Shown here in pieces: positions 24,157 to 33,222 of a stretch of DNA of 64,000 nt. The notes beneath the pieces are model-generated. The model saw only the letters and a list, made by a program, of their open reading frames with translations, did not search any database and was not told where the DNA came from. This stretch comes from Candidatus Electrothrix communis. GTDB lineage: Bacteria > Desulfobacterota > Desulfobulbia > Desulfobulbales > Desulfobulbaceae. The position numbers and the translations under genes were made by a program. The DNA is taken from positions 2,798,501-2,862,500 of the forward strand of contig CP130629.1 in assembly GCA_030644725.1 (NCBI GenBank), in the 5' to 3' direction. Position 1 is the stretch's first letter. Every line of letters starts with the position of its first letter.

Positions 24157-27140
24157 ATAACGAACACGAACAAAGTCCTGCAACACCGAAAGCAGCCTTA
24201 AATCAACTCAAAGAATGGCAGGAGTTAATCGGCTACATTGCTGCTGGGCTTACAGGTGTTCTTGGCACTTTTCTGAGCGGTGGCGCAGTTCAGATTGCGA
24301 GCACGGCTCTTGCCGCTGTTGCTGTGGCTGCCGGAGGCTGGCAGGTACGACGTTCGCGGCGGCGAAAAAAACAACAGGTCGAGCAGGAACGACTTTGGGA
24401 AGAACGGCGTAAGCAACCACGGGCAGCCTTTCGCAATCTGTCACCTTTTGAGGAGCAGGACGAGCTACCCGGTCAAGACCGCAAACAACAGGCTCGTTCT
24501 ATAGCTGTACGTATTGTCAACGATGATTTCCGATTTGGCATTATCTGCGGTGAGTCCGGCGCTGGTAAAACCTCATTGCTCCGTGCTGAAGTGATGCGCT
24601 ACATCCAGGCAAACGGATGGGAGCCTGTCTATATTCGTACTCCACGGCTGCTGACCGAAAATACCCTTGTAGATAATCCAGCTTGCGAACGACTGTCAGC
24701 AAAGCTTGACGCCTTTGCGCAGGAGCATATTCCGACAAATGCCTGTGTGCTCATTCTTGACCAGTTCGAGGAATGGTTTATCGCATACCGCGAGCCAGAG
24801 GCCCGTGCCCTGATGGGCCGCTTCATTGCCCGGCTCACAGAGCGTGTCCCGCCGGTCAAGGTGGTCTGCGCAGTTCGGCGAGAATTCCTGATGGATTTCC
24901 ATGAGCTGTCCCCAGAACTTCCTGACCCTACCCAGCCGAACAACACGTTCAGAATCCGCAATTTCACCGTTGCTCAAGCCATAGATGCAGTGCAGGAATG
25001 CGCAACAACAGACGGAATTGCTGCGGAAGAATCCTTTGCCACTGCATTGACTGCCGACTTGGAGGACAACGGCGAAATACGCCCACCGGAATTGCAAATT
25101 ATTTGCACCCACCTTGCTGAAAGTGGTGGCCTCAGCAGCAGCCAATATCAGGCCGAGGGAGGTACTGCTGGAATTCTCGCGCACTACATCAAAAATGCGC
25201 TGGAATCCTGCCGTGAGCCTGAGCTGGGCGCAAAATTACTCCGCTCACTCTGCGATTTCCCCACAAGAACCAAGAGACCTTCGAAAACCTTAACCGAGCT
25301 GGCTACCGATATCGGCGGAATAGCCGGAAGGAGGACAATTGCCGCGTTGGTCCGCACCTTTGTTTTAGCCCGCCTGCTGACAGAAGAAAAAAGAACGGGC
25401 AGCCCGGATGCCTATACTCTGATGCACGATTATCTGGTTGGTGCGGTGGAATTGGCTACCGGCGATGTCTCCACCAAGACAGAAGAGGCGAACCAGTTGC
25501 TGCGCTATTATCTTGCCCAGCAACGCGGGGTGATTCCGCTACGCAGGCTGCGTTTTATCCGGGCACATGCGGACAGACCGTTGCTGACCCAGCCGAATGC
25601 TCGGCGGCTGTTTCGCAAAAGTCTGATTACGCCAGCCTTGGTTTTAGGGGTGACGGTGTTTGTGGCGGTGCTGATGGCGGGCGGTTTGTATTTGGCGGCA
25701 ACGACAGAGATTCAATGGCGGTCTAAAGTGATTGGGCGGCATTGGGATGAAGGTGAAACAGGATTTGTACGATATTATATTTTACCTGAAAGTGAACAAG
25801 TAATCAGTGGGCTCAGACCAGAGCGTAACTCTCATATGATCACTGGCTCTGACTCTGGCAAGGAAAAAAGTGGAATGACAGTTATCAACAAAATTTGGAA
25901 TGCAAAAACTGGAATGGTAGTTGGCAGCAACAAAATACTTGACAAAAACACTGCTGTAAGCAAATGGCTACTTAGTAAAAAAGAAGACTACATAATAATA
26001 TGCGGAAGATACTCGAACAAAAGAAAGAAATGCGAATTGATAAAATTTGATGATCTATCAAGAACTGATCTTCCCTATTTAGACTTCGTATATAGTGCTA
26101 GCCTTACTAAATCTGAAGATTATATCAATTATACAACATATAATGGTAGTAATCACTACACCGCTGCTCTTTGGTCAGTAAAAGGTGAAAACATTGCCCG
26201 TCAAGTTAAAAATATTAAGAACCCTGACGACAAATGGAATATTTCATTTCAATTTAGTGCAGACAGGAATAGACTAGTCGCTCTTTCGCAAGAGATTGAT
26301 CTAGACATTATTGTTCTTTATGATACAACTACCGGCAAAAAAATAAAAAAACTGACAGATCAAGATAAAATAGGAGTTAAGGTTGCGTTGCATAGCTTGA
26401 CCAAAAAAGTTTGTACTGTATCGGAAAACTCTAGAGGCAAAATTATTCAACTTTGGAATCTTAATGACGGCAGTTTTATAAGGGAACGCAACATATCGAC
26501 TTATGATGACCCTATGAGGGTGCATTTTACAAATGATGGTCGATATATTTTTCTTGGTCAATATCACGCTAATTTTGATATAGTTACAACTTATGACTTA
26601 AAACCTGCGTACGGGGTGAAATGCGGAGACATGCATCTTGGTAATGACAAAGACAAGCACTCAGCACCTATTGTTTATTGGCGAGATAGAAAAGATGTCA
26701 AACTTTGGCACGTCAGCAAAGGAGAGCCTATCTTGCTGCAAAATATCAAACTTGGAGATAGAGACAGCGTCTCCTCCAGTACAGATATGCAGCGGGCTGT
26801 AATTTATGGACCGCTGCGTCCAACCGAACTTTGGGATGTGAACAAGAAAAAGCGGCTACGCCTGCTGACTTCCAGCAAAGATAAATACATCCGTTCTGTT
26901 GTGTTTACTATGAATGATACAGCTTTGCTAATCGAAGAAGAAAGCGAGCTCGTCTCACTTTTCGACGCCAAAGATGGCAGCCCGCTGGCGCAGCATATTT
27001 CCGACGCTGAGATTTATTACTACGACCCAGACCTGCGGCGCATTCATCTTTGGAACAGCTCCGGGCAGGTCATCCGTTACGTCGAAGGTCGTAGCTATTT
27101 CGGTTATTTTGTCCCGACAATAAAAGGAGCTTGGGAATAA
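24153..27140 (+). CDS. Membrane-associated STAND NTPase with C-terminal beta-propeller-like sensor
   Basis: A 995-residue protein from the ATG at 24153; a TTG two codons earlier is less likely. A hydrophobic N-terminal segment (about 27-60) is followed by an Arg-rich stretch. The NTPase has Walker A G-E-S-G-A-G-K-T at 133-140 and Walker B I-L-D-Q-F-E-E with D203, the pattern of nSTAND1-like ATPases. A helical/winged region follows. A second TM segment (about 491-515) precedes roughly 480 residues with repeated W-x-x-K/x-x-G-x-x-I patterns like a degenerate WD40 propeller. STAND proteins are ligand-triggered switches in defence and signalling. The C-terminal part is far more AT-rich than the rest. 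Confidence 0.82.
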   Translation: MNNEHEQSPATPKAALNQLKEWQELIGYIAAGLTGVLGTFLSGGAVQIASTALAAVAVAAGGWQVRRSRRRKKQQVEQERLWEERRKQPRAAFRNLSPFEEQDELPGQDRKQQARSIAVRIVNDDFRFGIICGESGAGKTSLLRAEVMRYIQANGWEPVYIRTPRLLTENTLVDNPACERLSAKLDAFAQEHIPTNACVLILDQFEEWFIAYREPEARALMGRFIARLTERVPPVKVVCAVRREFLMDFHELSPELPDPTQPNNTFRIRNFTVAQAIDAVQECATTDGIAAEESFATALTADLEDNGEIRPPELQIICTHLAESGGLSSSQYQAEGGTAGILAHYIKNALESCREPELGAKLLRSLCDFPTRTKRPSKTLTELATDIGGIAGRRTIAALVRTFVLARLLTEEKRTGSPDAYTLMHDYLVGAVELATGDVSTKTEEANQLLRYYLAQQRGVIPLRRLRFIRAHADRPLLTQPNARRLFRKSLITPALVLGVTVFVAVLMAGGLYLAATTEIQWRSKVIGRHWDEGETGFVRYYILPESEQVISGLRPERNSHMITGSDSGKEKSGMTVINKIWNAKTGMVVGSNKILDKNTAVSKWLLSKKEDYIIICGRYSNKRKKCELIKFDDLSRTDLPYLDFVYSASLTKSEDYINYTTYNGSNHYTAALWSVKGENIARQVKNIKNPDDKWNISFQFSADRNRLVALSQEIDLDIIVLYDTTTGKKIKKLTDQDKIGVKVALHSLTKKVCTVSENSRGKIIQLWNLNDGSFIRERNISTYDDPMRVHFTNDGRYIFLGQYHANFDIVTTYDLKPAYGVKCGDMHLGNDKDKHSAPIVYWRDRKDVKLWHVSKGEPILLQNIKLGDRDSVSSSTDMQRAVIYGPLRPTELWDVNKKKRLRLLTSSKDKYIRSVVFTMNDTALLIEEESELVSLFDAKDGSPLAQHISDAEIYYYDPDLRRIHLWNSSGQVIRYVEGRSYFGYFVPTIKGAWE

Positions 27141-27452
27141 GCGAGTACTTCAGAAAGAAAACCCGCCCGTTGGCAATTGGACGCCAATTTTGCCCAGCAA
27201 AAGGTGCTGGTGATTATGGTTTCCAGCCTTGATGAGACCTCACGTAAACGCGGGAGCTTGGAATATTTGCTGGCCCAGGCTGCGGAACTCCACATTCCTC
27301 TGGAGCGAAAAGAGGGATTCAAGGCTCTTGATCAACTGAGACAGGAAGAGCAACTGGCCTATGCCGATGGCGGCTACAGCTTTATGGTGGCGCTGTACCG
27401 CCGCTGGATTTTCTGGTATTATCCACCGGAACGGTTTAGAGAAAGCCTTTAA
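27141..27452 (+). pseudogene. C-terminal fragment of a STAND/AAA-type protein, in frame after the STAND stop
   Basis: The frame continues directly after the STAND gene's TAA with no start codon other than a TTG at 27177. It encodes K-V-L-V-I-M-V-S-S-L-D-E, a helical stretch, then a beta-hairpin ending G-G-Y-S-F-M-V-A-L-Y-R-R-W-I. A G-x-Y-x-F-x-V-x-L-x-R-R-W end is typical of the winged-helix after STAND ATPase domains. It is probably a leftover of another STAND/ATPase gene, but read-through of the TAA cannot be excluded. Confidence 0.45.
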
Positions 27453-27517
27453 GGCTGTCGAAGCAACACTCTCCGCTCTGCCAAAACACAGAGATACGAC
27501 ACAAGAGGAACACCCCA

Positions 27518-29329
27518 ATGCCTGAAATAAAAATATGGCCCGTGGAAGAAATGGTCCACGAGGACGAATTCACCGACCGGGTGGAACTTCTGCGGGAGCT
27601 GGACCAGTGGGTCGCGGCAATCCAGCGCATGGCCGCATCAAGCACAGCCCTGATCGCACCCCGCAGAATCGGCAAAACCGTGTTCCTGGACCGGTTAGTC
27701 AACACCGTCTTCTTTAAACCGGAGTACAAGGTCGCCCCGTTTTACTTCAAGATGACCAGAGAAAAGCGAACCCTCAGGGAATTCCTTCTTGAATACGCGA
27801 CCACTTTTTTCCGCCAATACCTAGCCTATTGCGAACAGGATGCAATTTTTTTCAGTCAGGATGTCGAGCTGGAAGAACTTCTGGAATACAAAACAACCCA
27901 TAAGGCGGGCATAATGGCGCAGGAGTATATACAACGTTTCGTACGACGCTATAATCGCCACGGAGATGAAGATGCTCTGATCCACTGGGACACCTTTATC
28001 CGGGTACCGGAACGGCTCGGTTCCCATTCCGGCACCAGGGTAGCGGTGATCATTGACGAGTTCCAGGACATGCAGACCTCTATTTATAATATGCCCAAAG
28101 AATTAATGGATGCCAAGGATCGTTCGGAGGGATATGGTGCCATTCGGCTGGCCAACACCTTTGATCGGCAGTCCCAGAGCCGCAAGGCCCCTATGCTGGT
28201 CTCTGGTTCCGCAGTGACGATGGTTTTCAAAACAGTTATGGGCGGCCCCCTGGGCGGACGATTTGACTTTACGTATATGAAACCTCTGTCCGTGCCGGAC
28301 GGAGCTGCACTCCTGCACACCTCCTTAAAATACTACGCTCTGCCGGAACAAACGATCACTCCAGAGCTGGCCCTGTATGCCAGTGCTCAGGTGGGCGGGC
28401 ATCCGTATTATATCTACTGCCTGGCAACCTCCAAATGCGAGGGCAAAGAATTTACAGATGAACACTCTATCGAGCGGATTATTCGTTACGAGATTGAAAA
28501 CGGCAAGATCTACGGCTTCTGGCGGACCCATTTCGACAACAACCGGGAGCAGATCAATAAAGATGATGACACAGAACTGGGAAAAAAAATCATCTATTAC
28601 TTCACCAGCTATAATAATCAGCCCGTAGACACCAAGGCCATAGCGGACAAACTCAGGGTGCCGAAAAAGGCGGTGGCAAAGAAGATCGAAAAACTCTATG
28701 CCGCCGACCTAGTCTACCGAAGCGCGGAAAAATTCTACAGTTTCAACGATATCTGCCTGATGCGTTTTATCAAATTTGTCTATGAACAGGATCTGGAAGG
28801 AGTCGATGAAATTGACCTGAGTCAGCAAGGAATGATCAACACCATGAAGGGAAAATTCCTGGAAATGGTTACCGAGGTATCCATGCTGAAATTTAACCAT
28901 GAACAGCTACCCGGTTCCTGGTTCGGGAGAACCGACGAGATGGAGGTGCCGCTGTTTCAGTACGTCAGAACGCAGACCGTCAAAGCGTCAACAAGCCCTG
29001 CCTATCAGATTGATGTACTGGGCAGAGAACAGAAAGAAAACAGGGTCTGGCTCTGCGAATGCAAATATACCCGAGCTGCTCTGGGCCTTGCCCAAGTGGA
29101 AAAACTGGAAAACGCGGCCAGTGCCCTCTGCCGAGAAATGGAAGAGGAAGGGCGACCGATCCCGGATATCCGATTCTGGCTGATTTCCACCGGCGGTTTT
29201 ACCGGCGAGGTTCAGGAGCTTGTCCGCAGTCGGGAGGATATATATGCCTCGGATTATGACGGGATCAACAGTATCTTCAAGACCTTTGGCGGCAATTACT
29301 CCATTCCTTTATTCGCGGAGCATAATTGA
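27518..29329 (+). CDS. ATPase-nuclease fusion, copy 1 (archaeal-type AAA ATPase with PD-(D/E)XK-like C-terminus)
   Basis: A 603-residue protein with a ribosome site GAGGAA before the ATG. Walker A is A-P-R-R-I-G-K-T with K53; Walker B is V-I-I-D-E-F-Q-D with D180-E181; a sensor strand reads M-L-V-S-G-S-A-V-T. A winged helix lies at about 370-420 (V-D-T-K-A-I-A-D-K-L). The C-terminal domain has D499 in Y-Q-I-D-V-L-G and E514-C-K516, a D-x14-E-x-K arrangement expected of a PD-(D/E)XK nuclease. The layout resembles archaeal ATPase (PF01637)/DUF234 fusions. Function is probably defence or mobile-DNA control; not shown. Confidence 0.8.
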   Translation: MPEIKIWPVEEMVHEDEFTDRVELLRELDQWVAAIQRMAASSTALIAPRRIGKTVFLDRLVNTVFFKPEYKVAPFYFKMTREKRTLREFLLEYATTFFRQYLAYCEQDAIFFSQDVELEELLEYKTTHKAGIMAQEYIQRFVRRYNRHGDEDALIHWDTFIRVPERLGSHSGTRVAVIIDEFQDMQTSIYNMPKELMDAKDRSEGYGAIRLANTFDRQSQSRKAPMLVSGSAVTMVFKTVMGGPLGGRFDFTYMKPLSVPDGAALLHTSLKYYALPEQTITPELALYASAQVGGHPYYIYCLATSKCEGKEFTDEHSIERIIRYEIENGKIYGFWRTHFDNNREQINKDDDTELGKKIIYYFTSYNNQPVDTKAIADKLRVPKKAVAKKIEKLYAADLVYRSAEKFYSFNDICLMRFIKFVYEQDLEGVDEIDLSQQGMINTMKGKFLEMVTEVSMLKFNHEQLPGSWFGRTDEMEVPLFQYVRTQTVKASTSPAYQIDVLGREQKENRVWLCECKYTRAALGLAQVEKLENAASALCREMEEEGRPIPDIRFWLISTGGFTGEVQELVRSREDIYASDYDGINSIFKTFGGNYSIPLFAEHN

Positions 29330-29415
29330 CCGGTATATTGGAAAAAGAGATATGATCGGCTTGCAGCATAAACACATGCATTCATCAAGCCGCAATAAAC
29401 ACGAGGAACACCCCG

Positions 29416-31251
29416 ATGCCTGAAATTCCTGAAATAAAAATATGGCCCGTGGAAGAAATGGTCCACGAGGACGAATTCACCGACCGGGTGGAACTCCTGC
29501 GCGAGCTCGACCTGTGGATCGCCGCAATCCAACACATGGGCTCACCAAGCACGGCCCTGATAGCCCCGCGCAGGCTCGGCAAAACCGTGTTCCTGGACCG
29601 GTTGGTCAATACGGTCTTTTTCAAGCCCGAGTATAAGGTCGCCCCGTTTTACTTCAAAATGACTCGGGAAAAACGGACGCTCAGGGAGTTCCTCCTGGTG
29701 TATGCAACCACCTTTTATCGCCAATATATAGCCTACTGTGAGCAGGACGCGATTCTCTTCAGAAATACAAACATGGATCTGGCAAACCTCCTGAACCGCC
29801 GTGCCACATCGACAGCCGGTCGATGTGCCCAGGAACGTGCAGAAATCTTCCTTGAACGCTATAACCGGGGCAGCGACGAGAACGCCCTGCTCCATTGGGA
29901 TGCCTTTATCAGCGAGCCTGAAGAACTGGCCTCGTTTACCGACACAAGAGCAGCCGTGATCATCGACGAATTCCAGGACATGCAGTTCTTTATCTATAAC
30001 ATGCCCAAGGAATTGATGGACACTAAGGACCGTTCAGACGGGCAAGGTGCTATCAAGCTTGCTAACACCTTTGACCGGCAGGCCCAGAGCCGCAAGGCCC
30101 CGATGCTGGTTTCCGGGTCCGCAGTGACCTTGGTCTTCAGAACGGTTATGGGCGGACCGCTGGGAGGCCGCTTCGACTTTATGTACATGAAACCCATGTC
30201 TGTGCCGGACGGAGCAGCATTGCTGCACACCACCTTGAAATACTATGGACAGGGTCGGACAATCAGCCCGGAACTGGCCCTGTATGCCAGTACACAGGTG
30301 GGCGGCCATCCCTATTATCTCTATTGCTTGGCGACCTCCAAATGCGAGGGCAAAGAATTTACAGACGAACACTCTATCGAACGAATTATTCGTTACGAGA
30401 TCGAAAACGGTAAGATCTACGGCTTCTGGCGGACCCATTTCGACAACAACCGGGAACAGATCAATAAAGATGACGATTCGGAGCTGGGCAAAAAGATCAT
30501 CTACTACTTCACCCGCTATAATAATCAACCCGTAGATACCAAGGCTATCGCGGAAAAACTCAAAGTGCCCAAGAAGGCGGTGGCGAAAAAAATTGAAAAG
30601 CTCTATGCAGCAGGTCTGGTCTATCGAAGCGCGGAGAAATTCTACTCCTTCAACGACATCTGCCTGATGCGCTTTATTAAGTTTGTCTATGAGCAGGATC
30701 TGGAAGGAGTCGATGCAATTGATCTGAGTCAGCTGGGGCTGATCAACACGATGAAGGGGAAATTCCTGGAAATGGTGGCTGAGGTCTCTCTGCTCAAATT
30801 CAACCATGAACGACTGCCTGGTGCTTGGTTCGGCAAAATAGAGGAAGCAGAGGAAATAGAGGTGCCGTTATTTCAGTATGTCCGAACCCAGACCGTGAAA
30901 GCGGCTGCAAGCCCTGCGTACCAGATTGATGTGTTGGGAAAAGAACAAAACAACAACAGGGTCTGGCTCTGCGAATGCAAATATACCCGAGCTGCTCTGG
31001 GCCTTGCCCAAGTGGAAAAACTGGAAAACGCGGCCCGTGCCCTCTGCCGAGAAATAGAAGAGGAAGGGCGACCGATCCCGGATATCCGGTTCTGGTTAAT
31101 TTCTACCGGCGGTTTTACTGGCGAGGTTCAGGAGCTTGTCCGCAGTCGGAAGGATATGTACGCATCGAATTACGACGGGATCAACAGCATCTTTAAGGCG
31201 TTCGGTGGCAATTACTCCATTCCTTTGTTTTCAAAGGATCAAGCAGGATAA
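29416..31251 (+). CDS. ATPase-nuclease fusion, copy 2 (tandem paralogue)
   Basis: A 611-residue paralogue of the gene just before it, with the same Walker A (A-P-R-R-L-G-K-T), Walker B (V-I-I-D-E-F-Q-D), winged helix and D/E-C-K nuclease core. The proteins are very similar except for a block at about residues 112-175, between the Walker motifs, where they differ strongly. The ribosome site and ATG context (GAGGAACACCCC) are the same in both genes. The 86-bp gap carries no obvious promoter, so they are probably co-transcribed. The last 59 bp overlap the convergent M23-like gene. Confidence 0.8.
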   Translation: MPEIPEIKIWPVEEMVHEDEFTDRVELLRELDLWIAAIQHMGSPSTALIAPRRLGKTVFLDRLVNTVFFKPEYKVAPFYFKMTREKRTLREFLLVYATTFYRQYIAYCEQDAILFRNTNMDLANLLNRRATSTAGRCAQERAEIFLERYNRGSDENALLHWDAFISEPEELASFTDTRAAVIIDEFQDMQFFIYNMPKELMDTKDRSDGQGAIKLANTFDRQAQSRKAPMLVSGSAVTLVFRTVMGGPLGGRFDFMYMKPMSVPDGAALLHTTLKYYGQGRTISPELALYASTQVGGHPYYLYCLATSKCEGKEFTDEHSIERIIRYEIENGKIYGFWRTHFDNNREQINKDDDSELGKKIIYYFTRYNNQPVDTKAIAEKLKVPKKAVAKKIEKLYAAGLVYRSAEKFYSFNDICLMRFIKFVYEQDLEGVDAIDLSQLGLINTMKGKFLEMVAEVSLLKFNHERLPGAWFGKIEEAEEIEVPLFQYVRTQTVKAAASPAYQIDVLGKEQNNNRVWLCECKYTRAALGLAQVEKLENAARALCREIEEEGRPIPDIRFWLISTGGFTGEVQELVRSRKDMYASNYDGINSIFKAFGGNYSIPLFSKDQAG

Positions 31252-31792
31252 TCTGCTGATTTTCGCTCAGCATCTGCCAATTAAGCTGGTGCGACGGAAT
31301 GGTCTCCGGTATCCAGGCCACGGTGAAATGGAGATGAAGCGGCACGGTGCTGCGCGGATACGCTGCCAGCACGGCCAGGGGCTCTCCTTCCCCAACTTCC
31401 TGATTTATGCAGGCCTCCTCCTTTGGCTGCACATGTCCGTACACAGTGTGCAAGACAGCCCCATCCCGGAAGAACTGGTCATGGCGAATATACAATGACC
31501 AATTGAGAAAATCTTGACGCAGCTGCACCACCCGGCCCGAAAACATTGCTGGAACGAACAGACCCGAAACCATGTGACCGGGAGTAAACCAGTGCTCTTT
31601 CCCCTGCTGATCCGCATAACAGGCCAAATCAATACCTTCATGCGGGGAAATGCGCTTCTTTTGCTCACCCCACCAGAGCTGATCATCCAGAAAACACATA
31701 CCGGGCCGCCACACCCATTGCCGGAAACCGCTCGCCAAGGCCGGATTGCATGCATGTATTCTTTCAGTGAGCAGAAAAATCCAGGAAGGCAT
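31193..31792 (-). CDS. M23 (LytM-like) metallopeptidase domain protein
   Basis: A 199-residue protein from the ATG at 31792; an upstream TTG adds nine residues. The M23 zinc motifs are H51-E-G-I-D55 and L-H153-L-H155-F, with Y-G-H120 between, in the correct order for LytM-type enzymes. No signal peptide or membrane segment is evident, which is odd for a cell-wall hydrolase; it may act inside, or the start may be wrong. Its end runs 59 bp into the convergent ATPase-nuclease gene. Confidence 0.75.
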   Translation of the reverse strand: MPSWIFLLTERIHACNPALASGFRQWVWRPGMCFLDDQLWWGEQKKRISPHEGIDLACYADQQGKEHWFTPGHMVSGLFVPAMFSGRVVQLRQDFLNWSLYIRHDQFFRDGAVLHTVYGHVQPKEEACINQEVGEGEPLAVLAAYPRSTVPLHLHFTVAWIPETIPSHQLNWQMLSENQQIILLDPLKTKEWSNCHRTP

Positions 31793-31865
31793 GTCTATTT
31801 CTCGCACTGGAATGGACAAGAATTCTCGAAAAACCTAACAAGAATGTATTTATTTCCGTTTCCTC

Positions 31866-31895
31866 TTGACAGAGGAACAAAACAGGTGAAATATA
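31866..31895 (+). promoter_or_regulatory. Candidate sigma-70 promoter of nhaA
   Basis: A consensus TTGACA at 31866-31871 is spaced 17-18 bp from AAATAT/AATATA at 31889-31895. It lies about 70 bp before the nhaA ATG. Confidence 0.6.
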
Positions 31896-31962
31896 GCGCG
31901 GGAACTGCAAAGAATTCCGACATCATGATCGACGTTAACTAGCTATATTTTCAAGGAGAGTC

Positions 31963-33165
31963 ATGAAAAAAAAGGCATCAAGATTTATTGCAAATTTCTT
32001 CAACATGGAGGCTTCCGGCGGCATCCTGCTGATGCTGACAGCGATAGTAGCCGTTATCTGCGCCAATTCAGGATTGGCACATCTTTACGAGAAACTGCTT
32101 CATATCCATTTCCTGGCATGGATACCAGGCGTTAACGAGATGGGCATGAACCTGTCGCTGCTCCACTTCATCAATGACGGCCTGATGGCGGTTTTCTTTT
32201 TCTTAGTTGGCTTAGAACTGAAACGGGAAATCATGGAAGGAGAGTTATCAGATAAGCGCAATATTATGTTGCCTATTATCGGCGCCCTTGGCGGCATGCT
32301 GCTGCCAGCACTTATTTATTTTTTCCTGAACCGAGGCGATCCTCTTGCAATACGCGGCTGGGCCGTACCCGCTGCCACTGATATTGCCTTTGCACTGGGC
32401 GTCCTGACCCTACTGGGATCCAGAGTACCCTATTCAATCAAAATATTCCTCACTTCTCTGGCAATATTTGATGACCTTGGTGCGGTCATTATTATCGCAA
32501 TTTTTTATACAAAAGATATAGCGATGATGCCTTTGGTGGCAGCTGCTGGCTGTACCGCAATACTTGCCTGTCTCAACCATATAGGCGCAACAAAGAAACT
32601 ACCGTATTTACTGGTCGGCTTTCTCCTCTGGCTTGCCATGTTGAATTCTGGTGTACATGCCGTCGTTGCCGGTGTTGTCCTGGCCATGTTTATCCCGCTT
32701 TACTCCCATAAAAAACCAGGAATCTCCCCGCTAAAAACCCTTGAACATGACCTTCATCCAACTGTTTCCTATTTCATATTACCTCTTTTTGCCTTTGCTA
32801 ATTCCGGGCTCAACCTGCAGGGCATTGGTGCAGAACAAATTCTCCACCCTGTTCCGCTCGGTATTGCACTTGGCCTGTTCTTTGGTAAACAGGCAGGTGT
32901 GTTCGGGCTCTGTTTCCTTGCCATAAAAATGAAAATTGCCCAACTCCCTAGCGGGGTAAATTGGAAAATTCTCTATGGCGTGTCTATACTCTGCGGCATA
33001 GGATTTACCATGAGCCTCTTTATCGGCGGCTTGGCTTTTCACGAAAACGGCGCGCAACAGGGCTTTGATGAACGGCTCGGGATTATTCTCGGTTCACTCA
33101 TTTCAGGAGCAGTCGGGTATGCAGTCTTACGCCTGACCACCCGACCACAGACACAGAATCAATAA
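31963..33165 (+). CDS. nhaA: Na+/H+ antiporter NhaA
   Basis: A 400-residue inner-membrane antiporter with the full NhaA pattern. A-T-D-I-A-F-A-L-G and F-D-D-L-G are present; D170 and D171 correspond to the ion-binding pair D163/D164 in E. coli. The N-terminal block E-A-S-G-G-I-L-L-M and the G-L-E-L-K-R-E segment are also conserved. It exports sodium in exchange for protons and would help pH and salt balance. It has a strong ribosome site (AAGGAG) and a good upstream promoter. Confidence 0.97.
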   Translation: MKKKASRFIANFFNMEASGGILLMLTAIVAVICANSGLAHLYEKLLHIHFLAWIPGVNEMGMNLSLLHFINDGLMAVFFFLVGLELKREIMEGELSDKRNIMLPIIGALGGMLLPALIYFFLNRGDPLAIRGWAVPAATDIAFALGVLTLLGSRVPYSIKIFLTSLAIFDDLGAVIIIAIFYTKDIAMMPLVAAAGCTAILACLNHIGATKKLPYLLVGFLLWLAMLNSGVHAVVAGVVLAMFIPLYSHKKPGISPLKTLEHDLHPTVSYFILPLFAFANSGLNLQGIGAEQILHPVPLGIALGLFFGKQAGVFGLCFLAIKMKIAQLPSGVNWKILYGVSILCGIGFTMSLFIGGLAFHENGAQQGFDERLGIILGSLISGAVGYAVLRLTTRPQTQNQ

Positions 33166-33196
33166 GGGATTCAGCAGGGTTTGCGCAGGGCAAGGT

Positions 33197-33220
33197 AGGG
33201 GCACGGCGTGCCGTGCCCCT
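33197..33220. terminator. Perfect palindrome between convergent nhaA and kinase genes
   Basis: AGGGGCACGGC pairs perfectly with GCCGTGCCCCT over a 2-base loop. It may serve as a bidirectional terminator; the sequence also resembles a common dispersed GC-rich intergenic repeat. Confidence 0.6.
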
Positions 33221-33222
33221 CC

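Noticed and set aside
27177..27452. Independent 91-codon gene starting at TTG
   Set aside because: No ribosome site, and the coding-like sequence extends upstream of the TTG to the STAND stop, so a fragment is the better reading.
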